From contig JAWQFJ010001248.1 in the NCBI GenBank assembly GCA_034096865.1, forward strand, positions 10,001-74,000: DNA of 64,000 nucleotides, in the 5' to 3' direction. Positions 38,124 to 48,740 of the stretch are shown here, piece by piece. The position numbers and the translations under genes were made by a program. The notes under the pieces were generated by a model that saw only the letters and a program-made list of their open reading frames with translations, was not told the origin of the DNA and ran no database searches. The stretch comes from Theodoxus fluviatilis (taxonomy: Eukaryota > Mollusca > Gastropoda > Cycloneritida > Neritidae). The first letter of the stretch is position 1. Every line of letters starts with the position of its first letter.

Positions 38124-41100
38124 ATGAATGAATGAATGAATGAACGAATGAATAAATAAATAAATAGAATAAATAAATAAATAAATAAATAATCAACATT
38201 TGACAGTAAACAACAAACTGCGAGCTGCCTTATCTTCCCTGCCCTATGAACACTCAAGGAATCCACAATTTAAGCTTTTTTCATGTGTTTTCAGTGAAAT
38301 AAATAAAAATGTTTGTGTTCATTGTGGCCTCTTCTAAATAAAAAATAATAGAATTTCTTTTTAAGTTCAGGCCGACCTACTGACCCCTTCATTATTATTT
38401 ATTTTGTCATGTTACTGAAACCACAACTTATTTTTGTACGGCATATATTTTTATCGTGCTTTCAGATGGTGGATTTAGCTCTACAAAATGCTGCCTTCAC
38501 CCACCTCAAATACAAAATATACATGTTGGATGCACAACACTCTATTTACTATTGTGGTGGGCCAAAGGCCTGTGCAATGAACTAATATGTGACCAGCCAC
38601 GACAAAACCAGTGCTAAGTCCATTTTTGGACAAAATGGGGTTTTAATACTTTTGAATTCTGCATTCATTTCTGTTTGTTTTGATATGAGAATGAACAGTG
38701 TGAGTTAATTAGAATAGGAGTTACAGGCATTTCAAGTTGGGTACTGAAGCAGCTGTCATTTTGAAAAAACGGTCTCAGAAGATTTACCCTCTTCAGACAT
38801 TAAACACCTTAGCAACGGTATTTCAAACTCCGTTTCCAAAAATAGCTGACCTTATTTTTCTTCGACATGCACAGAGCGGGAACGCCGAGAGAGCGGCCTT
38901 TCTAACGGTATATAACATGAAGGGGTTCTGCAAGGGTTTAGGTGTGTTTATTGCGGCTAAAATGAGGCAATTAACGCTAATTACAGGGAGCTTTTGAAAC
39001 AATACATAACACAAAAGTCTTTATTTTACCATCAAAATATAATTCTTCAAAATGTTTCCTTTACTGGCATGATAGTTTGAACCATGTAGAATCTATTTTC
39101 ATCAAAAAGTAAAAATCACCCAGAGTGACCCTCCCTGCCTTTTTTCAGTCGTAGCGCAAAATAGTGCCGCGCGACTTAGCACTGGTTTTGTCGTGGCTGG
39201 TCACATATGTTCCTTGTGTGTTGTTCCTCCCCTCACCTCGGAGCGCTTGCAATCCAGGCCAAGGATGGGGCGCTTGGGATGTTCTCGCAGAGGCTTCAGC
39301 ACCTGGCCCTGGATTCCCAGCCAGTCCTGCACCACACTTTTCTCCCCAAATGGCACCTGCAATCAGTCACCATGGCAACATTGTACAATACAAGACTACT
39401 TGGTCTCATTCTGGTGACTACATGTGAAACTACAATAAGAGGAAAAACAGAATTTTGTCCTGTATCGATTTCATACAGCACGTTTACAAGTCAAAATATG
39501 ATAAATGAACATATAGGTATCCATCAATACTGCAGAAAATGCATTAGTGAATATGAAGCTATGATACTGAACGATGATCTGTAAAATGAATGTTAAGCAT
39601 AACATATTTAGCAATTTACCCTCCATAGTATTCTGTCTGGGAAAAGTCTTTGTCGTCACTCATTCAGTCATCAGCAGAGACATAAAATAAATCTGAGAGC
39701 AAATACAGTGCTAACATCTAATGTCATTTTAATCCTAAAACATCACTCCATCCAGTGCATTGAGTTGACTTGCAATGCAAATCAGAAGTACAATGTGGAC
39801 CCACAAAGAGTTTCTTTACTAAATAAAACTCTCAAGTCTCTGTAGGGCCTTTCTCCACTCTGACTGGTATCCCAGTTCCATCCAGTCTCTGTAGGGCCTT
39901 TCTCCACTCTGACTGGTATCCCAGTTCCACCCAGTCTCTGTAGGGCCTTTCTCCACTCTGACTGGTATCCCAGTTCCACCCAGTCTCTGTAGGGCCTTTC
40001 TCCACTCTGACTGGTATCCCAGTTCCACCCAGTCTCTGTAGGGCCTTTCTCCACTCTGACTGGTATCCCAGTTCCACCCAGTCTCTATAGGGCCTTTCTC
40101 CACTCTTTGACTGGTATCCCAGTTCCATCCAGTCCCTGTAGTGCCTTTCTCCACTCTTTGACTGGTATCCCAGTTCCACCCAGTCTCTGTAGGGCCTTTC
40201 TCCACTCTTTGACTGGTATCCCAGTTCCACCCAGTCTCTGTAGGGCCTTTCTCCACTCTGACTGGTATCCCAGTTCCACCCAGTCTCTGTAGGGCCTTTC
40301 TCCACTCTGACTGGTATCCCAGTTCCACCCAGTCTCTATAGGGCCTTTCTCCACTCTTTGACTGGTATCCCAGTTCCATCCAGTCCCTGTAGTGCCTTTC
40401 TCCACTCTTTGACTGGTATCCCAGTTCCACCCAGTCTCTGTAGGGCCTTTCTCCACTCTTTGACTGGTATCCCAGTTCCACCCAGTCTCTGTAGGGCCTT
40501 TCTCCACTCTGACTGGTATCCCAGTTCCACCCAGTCTCTGTAGGGCCTTTCTCCACTCTTTGACTGGTATCCCAGTTCCACCCAGTCTCTGCCCACCTTA
40601 GGTTGTCTCTTACGTTCCTGCAGTGAAGATGGACAGTTTAATTGCCTGTTTTGCAAAGAAGCTACAAAAAGTAGCCTAAGATGGGTGGAGAAAGGCACTA
40701 GAGAGACTTAAGTTAAAAGATAAAAGCCAATAGTTACAGAGAGGGAAGTACCCTTACCCCATTCTGCACCATTCCATAAGGACCAGGGTTCATCCCGATG
40801 AAGAGAATTTTCCGACAGCTGTTTCCATACCTGAGCACGAAGTCCCTGTGTGGGTCAAAAGCATACTCAAGGCAGTTGTACACACAGTTCACCAGGGGTG
40901 GAAGACTCAGAGACAGGAGGTTCTGACACAGCCTCTTTTCCACCAACAGATACCTCTCTGCAACGGAGAAAATCTTCTCCTCTGGGCCTGGAGAAAAGAT
41001 GTAGATGCCCTGGTTCAGACAAAATTCTCTCAGGAGCACTTGAGGCTCATTGTCCATGCGGAAGGATTCTGATCTGGATTCTTTCTCCTGGAGCCTCTGG

Positions 41101-41273
41101 AACTCTGCCAGCTGAGCCAGACTGTGGGACTGGGGCACTGAAAGCAGCGGACTTTGGTGCCGGTCCCCGTCATCTGCATGCTTCCGCTTCAAGGACTGCT
41201 TGGGTGACTTGGAACCTTTAAAGTGCGAGTCCACTGTGGTTTCACTTGAGGGATCCATACCTTTCTCACCCAT
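34114..41273 (-). CDS. SMUG1: Single-strand-selective monofunctional uracil-DNA glycosylase (4 coding exons)
   Basis: Nuclear base-excision-repair enzyme that removes uracil and 5-hydroxymethyluracil from DNA. Exons on the - strand: 41273-40758, 39356-39237, 36580-36330, 34609-34114. Phases chain to 1383 nt (460 aa). Family 3 UDG motifs are clear: [13 protein letters not shown] at the end of the first coding exon (Asn162 is the catalytic position), continuing VPFGE in the next, and [10 protein letters not shown] in the last (His317). The family usually has Arg after the Pro of HPSP; here it is Gly. The exon begins at 41279 after a CTTGCCAG acceptor and has two codons before the ATG, so an upstream exon exists and could extend the protein. 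It is longer than the usual about 270 aa: roughly 85 extra N-terminal residues (Lys/Ser-rich) and a Pro/Ser/Thr/Ala-rich C-terminus of about 110. It is head-to-head with CHMP5. Confidence 0.93.
34641..34824. mobile_element. 184-bp MITE, pogo/Tigger-like, TA target duplication
   Basis: Both ends read CAGTAGTCGCCGCTTAT followed by an A-rich stretch, in inverted orientation, flanked by TA on each side. Ends starting CAGTAG..CGCTTAT with TA duplication are typical of pogo/Tigger-type Tc1-mariner elements. It lies in the last SMUG1 intron. Confidence 0.88.
34914..35149. mobile_element. 236-bp MITE with perfect 27-bp TIRs
   Basis: Starts GGGCCCGTATTCACAACGGC and ends with its exact reverse complement; identity extends 27 bp through GATTTAT. 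A CAG-like triplet flanks both sides if the boundary is shifted by two bases. The superfamily is not assigned (Harbinger-like is a guess). It lies in the last SMUG1 intron, 89 bp from the previous MITE. Confidence 0.88.
36584..36960 (-). repeat. Diverged tandem repeat of about 110 bp starting at a SMUG1 acceptor
   Basis: Three to four diverged units share GGTAAAAGT(A/G)TTGAATTTAC and AAGTGATAGAAATCAGCTG. The GACA(C)..GGAAAT junction text recurs at 36580-36595, about 36692-36705 and about 36803-36816. The first occurrence is the real exon 3 acceptor of SMUG1, so the array appears to include copies of it. Confidence 0.55.
37616..37775 (+). repeat. (CT)n with (CCCT)n core
   Basis: About 160 bp of CT repeat with an internal block of CCCT units (about 37683-37720). 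In SMUG1 intron 2; purine-rich on the sense strand. Confidence 0.97.
37956..38192 (+). repeat. (CAGA)n and (AAAT)n microsatellites
   Basis: CAGA repeats to about 38045, then AAAT/GAAT repeats to 38192. The AAAT part adjoins a family R repeat and may be its tail on the - strand. Confidence 0.95.
38203..38429 (-). repeat. Dispersed SINE-like repeat, family R, most complete copy
   Basis: On the - strand it begins AAGTTGTGGTTTCAGTAACA and runs through GTCAGTAGGTCGGCC, AGAAGAGGCCACAATGAACA, TTGTGGATTCCTTGAGTGTT and GTTTGTTGTTTACTGTCA into (ATTT)n. Blocks of this text occur in order at 1795-1925 (-), 5667-5832 (+) and 12120-12262 (+). No pol III boxes were recognised. Confidence 0.6.
38589..39204. 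mobile_element. 616-bp non-autonomous DNA element with 32-bp TIRs
   Basis: Starts GTGACCAGCCACGACAAAAC and ends with the reverse complement; identity continues through CAGTGCTAAGTC. ATAT flanks both sides (38585-38588, 39205-39208) as a candidate target duplication. It has no coding capacity. Its right end lies only 26 bp from the donor of SMUG1 coding exon 2 (donor 39231-39236). Confidence 0.9.
39840..40600 (-). repeat. 49/51-bp minisatellite with higher-order structure
   Basis: About 15 copies of a 49-bp unit (GGGCCTTTCTCCACTCTGAC then TGGTATCCCAGTTCCACCCA then GTCTCTGTA); some units have an extra TT (51 bp). The variant pair CTCTATAGGG and CCCTGTAGTGCC recurs 251 bp apart (about 40084 and 40335), so five-unit blocks were duplicated. 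The - strand frames (245 aa and others) are open only because the unit lacks stops. In SMUG1 coding intron 1. Confidence 0.97.
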
Positions 41274-41279
41274 GCCCTG

Positions 41280-42632
41280 CTGGCAAGAAAGAAACACTAG
41301 GAATCAACTTTACTCGAAACAAATCAAATGTGACTATTTACTTGATGACATGGGATGGAACATTAAGCACATCACTGCGCAACCTAAAACTCACAGATCA
41401 CTTAAGTAAACAGACAATCCTCATCTCAGTGCTGTTCTTCGATATGCAAGGGGTCTTTAAACACTTGTCATGGTGTGGATAATATAATTTTAACACTCAT
41501 CGGATGGGTGATGAGTAAGTGACAACACTGCATTTAGTGTTCAAAAATTGAGTTGGATAATATGCAGCATCTTTCAATGTCAGTGGTTAGCTCTTCTGCT
41601 TTACATCTCATTACGTTAGTCTGCAACACTCCTGTTGTAATTAAGTTTGCGCCCTATTGTGTTTATAGTTGCATCACTCTTGCGTTTACAAAGTCGTAAC
41701 ACTGCAGTCCGAAGCCGAGATCTGCCGTCTATGCGAGTGCTGTTATGGTAAACAATCAAGGCCGACCGACTCGATCTCTGCCACTGACTGAGAAATGAGG
41801 TTGATTTGCAATATGAACCAACATGCAATTGTTCGAGCAAACAATTCCAGCTGAAATGAGTCAATAGTGAAGTTTAAAGCGTTCTCACAGTGGGGCCGAG
41901 GGTTCTTATCAAAATTAATACGCATCATCACTCATAATAATATTCGGCATATATCAATCACTGCCGCATGCAACCAAACTGCCCGTGCGCGTATGCACTG
42001 CACTAACAACAGAGAGCGGATGCGAATAATGAAAGAGTCTATCCTGAAGCGATCAGCAATCCGTACTGAAATCCTTTCTCTAAACTGACAAAAACAAAAC
42101 AATTAACTCACGCTACGATTATATCCGATGGCTATCGGTAACGTTGGCTGTTGCTAAGATTATCAACCAGCGAAATCTGACCATGCACCAATGCAAATAA
42201 TCCCTGCAATTCAGACACCCACTAAAAAAAACACATTTGATTACTGAACCTTAATGTTGGGTTCCTTGGGTTGTGCTATATTTGAGTCATCGTGTTGTGT
42301 GTACATTATTTTCGGGAGATGATCCAGCACAGCGTGACCCAGCGGTAGCACATGACAGGGAGCAGGGATGGCTTTGTGTTGTTTTATTTTACATTGCAAA
42401 TTCATTACACATATGATGACATCATATTAATGCCGAGATCTCAAGAATTGTTTATCCGTTTGTTTGTCAGGTCTATTTGTAGAGATTGCAGTTTTTCAGA
42501 TCAGGATTGTGAAAAAACACAGTTCGCAACAACTGATCCCGATGAGGAAGTGACGCATGTACTTACCATTAGAGCAGCAGAGCACAACTTGGGTTGCTCC
42601 GTTTACGGTCTTCAGGTCGGAACTTTCTCAAA
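41280..42632. promoter_or_regulatory. Divergent promoter region between SMUG1 and CHMP5
   Basis: It should hold the upstream SMUG1 exon(s), both promoters and both 5' UTRs, since SMUG1 is read leftward from 41279 and CHMP5 rightward from 42633. The upstream SMUG1 exon could not be located. No TATA box was recognised. Reading frames of 60-95 codons here have no recognisable features. Confidence 0.5.
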
Positions 42633-44414
42633 ATGAACCGTCTATTTGGAAAGTCCAAGCCCAAGGAGCCCCCACCGAATCTCACGGATTGTATTTCTAA
42701 CGTAAGTGTCACAATCGGGAAAGTCGTGTCATGTTGACTTACGCTTCCGAACTCTGTCTTACGTTCACAACATTGCTCAATCCGATTCTGAGAATAATGA
42801 CAAGCCACTCCATACCTGAATGTTTGTTTACATGATTAAGTTTTATTACGATTTATGAGCAACATACTCGTTGATTATGGACTGTGTTATTTTTTGCAAG
42901 TCTGTTTATAATTAATTTTGTCAAAATGTTATTTTAAAGGGAGTTAACTTGTCAATGACTAAAACCAAACAATATAACTACAATACGGTATACCATCCTC
43001 GAGTACGTGGACTGTCACTGTGTAGACTTGCAGTATGATAATAAGCCGAGAAGGATCTCTTCAGATACCCATGTTGCAGTCATAAGGATGAAACACTTAT
43101 TTGTCGCTTACATATCGCAGACACGTAACTAGTTCATTACATCGCCCCTTTAAACTTATTACGTTTCATAAAGTCAAAAATCTTCTGTAGATCGGTGCTG
43201 TAGATTAAGTCCGTGTTCTCCTTAAATTCATGTGACCTGTGATTAGTCGCATAGTCTCCCTTTCTCAATTATGAAAAGCGTCGAAACATCAGATGACAGA
43301 TTGATTCTCTCCATCATTTCATCACCTGTCGTGAGGAAAAAGTGGTGGAGGCTCTCTTAGTTTCTACCATTTTACATTTCTTTGTGTGATAATGTAAATA
43401 TACAACACATGACCATGACTTTTCTCACGTTGGCGTTTATGACGAGATTCCCTCATGATATTCAGAAAAGCTCAAAATCTCAAGATCAAGAGATTCATCC
43501 AGTTGTTGAACTGAAGGTTGACTTAATGATTTTGTGTGCAAGGTGTCACTTAATTTTGTTGTTGAACTTTTAATTATATAATAGTGGTTTTTCCTTATCC
43601 AGGTATGGATACAGCAAACAAATACCTGTGCCTCAGTGTAATGTGGATGTGTTTTGTTTTCAAGATCGACAGCCGTGGGGAATCAATAGACAAGAAGATT
43701 GCCCGTCTGGATGCTGAGCTGAAAAAATACCAGACACAGATGAAGAAGATGCGGGAAGGACCAGCCAAAGTTAGTTAAAGCCCCATTCATCTTTTCCATT
43801 TGCTTGGGGAACAGTTGCTGCAATCTTCAATACTTGTCTCTCTAACTGTAATATTGGTCACTGTGTATACATGTACGAGTGTGTGTGTGTGTGTTTGAGT
43901 GTGTGTGTGTGTGTGCGCTTGCACATGCAAGGGAGGGGGAGAGAGAAAGAGGAGAAAGAAAATCACTCTTAAGATCCTGTACTGCCCATTACTGCCCACC
44001 CTGCTCAATCCTGTACTGCCCATAGCCGCCCACCCCACTTGACTGATTTTTCTACACATTGTATAATCCTTACAGGACTGGGGAATAAAAACATGTGAAT
44101 GACTCACACTGGGCCTGAGGAGTTAATTATATCCTCTCTTTTTTCTCCACAACGACATAGTGTCTTCATTATAATTATTATTAAATGTTTCTTTGATAGA
44201 TATTCTATGGACACATTACTTTATAAGCTGTTGATTATTTTTCCCATCATGGCAGTTTGTTAGAAACCTGTTGACTTCCTTAGCCTTCCTAAGCTTGTGT
44301 ATTGTATGAAAGGAAGCCTGATATGCCATTCACAACAGTGTATTCATCCAGCCCATCCCTGGATCAGGCTGGTGTAGCATTGACTCACAGTCACAGCACA
44401 CTGAACACCACTCA

Positions 44415-44469
<55 letters not shown>

Positions 44470-47400
44470 CCTTCCTGCTGCAATACAGAGCCTTGGAAAT
44501 GGAAAATGCTCATAATGTGCTTAAATTAACGCATTTCGTGAAAAAAACATCATCTTTCAATGGGCTGTTTGTATGTTGATGTCCTGACATACTGACAGGC
44601 TGAAAGCCAGCAAGGGGTGGATATGAGTGGTTGGGTGAGTGGGTGTGGATATAAGTGGGTGGGTGGGTGTGGATATAAGTGGGTGAGTGGGTGTGGATAT
44701 AAGTGGGTGAGTGGGTGTGGATATAAGTGGGTGAGTGGGTGTGGATATAAGTGGGTGGGTGGGTGTGGATATAAGTGGGTGAGTGGGTGTGGATATAAGT
44801 GGGTGAGTGGGTGTGGATATAAAAGTGGGTGGGTGGGTGTGGATATAAGTGGGTGAGTGGGGGTGGATATGTGGGTGGGTGGGTGAGGGTGGATATAAAT
44901 GGGGGAGTGTGTGGGGGTGGGGGCGTTGTAGAGAGTCAAGGTCAGGCAGTAAGAAAAAACCTTTTGCTTCACAGTTGCTTATTTGCAAGTTCCTTTCCTC
45001 TGGCACATTGCAGACTTTTTGACTTTCTAAAGAAGAAGTTAGTTGTGAGTTTGGGTTTCAGGTGGAAAATTTGAGGACAGATTTATGGAGAACAAGAAGC
45101 TTTTTCTATTTTCACCCTGTATTTTTGCTGTTTGAAAGATCATACATTCCTTGCTTTTTTTTCCAGAACTCTGTCAAACAGAAGGCCATTCGAATCTTGA
45201 AGCAGAAGAAAATGTGAGTGCTGCCAGTGTACCTAGGAATTGTGGAATGGTTTTGCTGTCAGACTTCAACCATTTGCATGAATGACAAACAACACCCAGT
45301 CAAGGGAAGATGTACCAAGAAGAATTGAGAACATCCTATTTTGCTTCCTTTCACATCATTTTCATCAGTGTCAACCAAATCTATTGATCTCTAGTTCTTT
45401 CTATCATTTGAATTAAAGAAATGCAGCAGTTTTATGCAAAGAGATGTTATTAAAGCCCAAATTTACACTAATGGAATTTTCTAAGGGGCATGTAGCTACC
45501 CATCAGAAAGGGCTGTGTAGGAATAGAGCCAGGAAGGGCAGATGCCAAGTCTGGCTAGTACAGTGTTTCATGCTGATCCTAAATCTTTGAGCAAGAGACT
45601 TAACACCGCAGTTGGCCCCCACCATGGGGTGAAAAGGAACCAGTGAGAGGGAAAGGGAAGGCACATTGTAGTGGATTCTACCACAAGTGCTGGTTGCAGA
45701 AAATATCCCATGGAAGTGGATGAAATGCTGGTCCAGAACCTCAGTGCCTCCTGTCAGGTTGTCTTTACTGCAGTAAAGAAGACCACATGGTGTCATGGGG
45801 AAATACAGAAACCTATTGATGATGATAGTGATGATGATGATAGTGATGATGTTGATAGTGATGATGATAGTGATGATGATGTTGATAGTGATGATGATGA
45901 TGATGATAGTGGTGATGATGATGATGATGATACAATGACAGTGCATTTGTCTATATGACTGTCACTGGACACCAATGGAGCTTCTTGCAGTTGGTTCTGT
46001 AATCCTGATGTTGTTGAGAAATCACTGTTTACCAACAAATTTCTACAGCTTTATCTTTATATTCCTCCAGGTATGAAAACCAGAGGGATAACCTCATGCA
46101 GCAGTCTTTCAACCTGGAACAACAGAACTACGCCATCCAGACCTTGAAAGACACAAAAACAACGGTATGTCCCTATAGTTTCTCTTGAATTCCACTTTTT
46201 TTTCCATAGCATCATAAGAAATCTTGATGCTGTACATCATTGAGCATTCTGACTTTTGCCGATATCTACAAGAGCATCATTAACTTGGAGTGCCGTGACA
46301 AAGATAAGAGAGGGGGGGGGAAAGCGCACACCCAGTGCATTGGCATTGATGGCAGACCGGCTCTGATTTGTGCTGTGCTCTCATTGGTTGATAGAAATAG
46401 GCTCCAACCAATAGAGAGTAAGCTCAGTGAAAGTTTATCATACAGAGCTGAAGCCCAGAGGCTGAAAATTTGTACTGTGGCACTCCTCCGTCGCAGTCCA
46501 AATCTGTGGACTGGGGCACTCCAAGGGTTAAAAGGTAAACCAAGTTTACTAGCTATGACATTTATTTCGCTGTGATACAGTAATGAGACACACATTTTGG
46601 AAGAGTTCATTACTGTGATGGCATTTGATTTAAAGGTTGAAATTTTGAATTAACCTAATGAAGAGAACGTATTGTTATCCTAATGCCTGTGGAAAAAATT
46701 AAATCAATTGCTCCGATCATGAGACCCCATTGCATCGTGTGTGACAGGTGGATGCCATGAAGGTTGGAGCCAAGGAGTTCAAGAAAGCCTACAAGAAGGT
46801 GGACATAGATCAGGTGGAGGTAAGTGCTGCTCCCTGTCACAGACCCCCTAGGGGTTAAGGGTAAGAATAGACCCGCAGCATCTCCTCATTGGGTTCACCA
46901 AAGGGGAATAACTAGAGAAATGCAGCTTTGACTTGCCCTTACTCTTGCCAGCTGTGGGGATTTAGCAGCCATTGTCCCTTTAATAGTGTACAAAGGCTGA
47001 TAGTTCATAAAAATCCATTCATCATTCATTCATTCATTCATTCATTCATTCCCAGTCACAGAACTGACAATTTGGGCATGGGCGGTGAAGAATCAAAGGA
47101 TGTTGAATTGTGGGTGGCATATAATCATTAGTTTCTAACCTGTAGTGGCATGCAGAATATTGAAATTCTCACAAGGACTGCTATTGAAGAGACTCATGCA
47201 GGCATACAATTTGGTACCTGGGAGTTTTTGTTGTTTGTTTTTTATTGGGGGGGGGGGGGTTTGGGGGGTGCCAACATGTATTATTTTTGACTCACATGCG
47301 AAGCAAAAGTGAGTCTATGTACTCAGCCGTGTCGTCCGTCCGTCCGTCCGTCCGGGCGTAAAAAACTTAAACGTTGGATTTTTCTCGGAGACTATTAAGT

Positions 47401-48516
47401 CTATCAACACCAAATGTGGCATGATGGTGTATGATGACAAGGCCTCAAAAAACATACACAGTGACTTGACCTTGCTTCAAGGTCAAGGTCACAGGAGCCA
47501 TAAATGTGGTCTCAAAAACAGTCATTTTTCACATTTTCCCAATTTTCTCCCACGTTATTGAGAATGGCGACCTTAGCTACAAGTGGTATATAGGTCAAAG
47601 CAAGCCCTATCTTTTGATACCAGTTTGGTTGACCTTGCTTCAAGGTCAAGGTCACAGGAGCTCTTCAAAGTTGGATTGTATACATATTTTGAAGTGACCT
47701 TGACCCTGAACTATGGAAGATAACTGTTTCAAACTTAATAATTATATGGGGCACATGTTATACTTTCATCATGAGACACATTTGGTCACATATCATCAAG
47801 GTCAAGGTCACTTTGACCCTTATGAAATGTGACCAAAATGGGGTAGTGAACCACTAAAAGTGACTATATCTCATGGTAGAAAGTGCCAATAAGCACCATT
47901 GTGCTTTCTATGTCTTGAATTAACAGCTTTGTGTTGCATGACCTTGGATTACCTTGACCTTGGGTCAAGGTCACATGTATTTTGGTAGGAAAAATGAGTA
48001 AAGCATTTCTTTGTGTATGATGTCATTGGTAGGTTTAGTTGTTTGACCTTGACCTTGAAGGCCACATGAAGGTCAAGGTCATATAAAGGTCAAGGTCAAG
48101 CATGTGAGTTGTATGGGCTTTGCCCTTCTTGTTTTACTTGCTTTTTGTGGGGGTTTTAATATCTTCAAAGGAACGTGCAAACTTGTTTTTAAATGGTCAT
48201 TTATTTAGTAATATACTTCTATTGGTTCAAGTTTAGGGTTTTATTGTCATTATACCATCAATTCATGCCCGTTTTCCTTCACATATAAGTTTTAATATGA
48301 GCTGAAACCTGGAGAGAGTGTGTGTGTGTGATGGTTATGTGCGTTATGTATGTGTGCATGTGTGTGTGTGGGAACCTCTTGACCGAAGGACCAGTGCCCA
48401 CTCCCGACACCGAGTGTGTATGTGTGTGTGTATGCATGTGTGTATGTGCATGTGTGCATGTGTGTCTGTGTGTCCATGTGTGTGTGTGTGTGCGTGCATG
48501 TATGTGTGTGTGTGTA

Positions 48517-48567
<51 letters not shown>

Positions 48568-48603
48568 CTCTGTACCAAAGGACCAGTGCCCACACCTGAC
48601 ACT

Positions 48604-48649
<46 letters not shown>

Positions 48650-48700
48650 GAGAGAGAGAGAGAGAACCTCTGTACCAAAGGACCAGTGCCCACACCTGAC

Positions 48701-48740
<40 letters not shown>

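Noticed and set aside
39819..40698. - strand frames of 120-245 codons with repeated GWNWDTSQ and [10 protein letters not shown].
   Set aside because: Minisatellite artefact in a SMUG1 intron; parallel open frames exist in several phases.
44550..45006. His/Pro/Thr-rich - strand frames and the Tyr-Lys-Trp-Val + strand frame.
   Set aside because: They arise from the 24-bp minisatellite and have no flanking coding signal.
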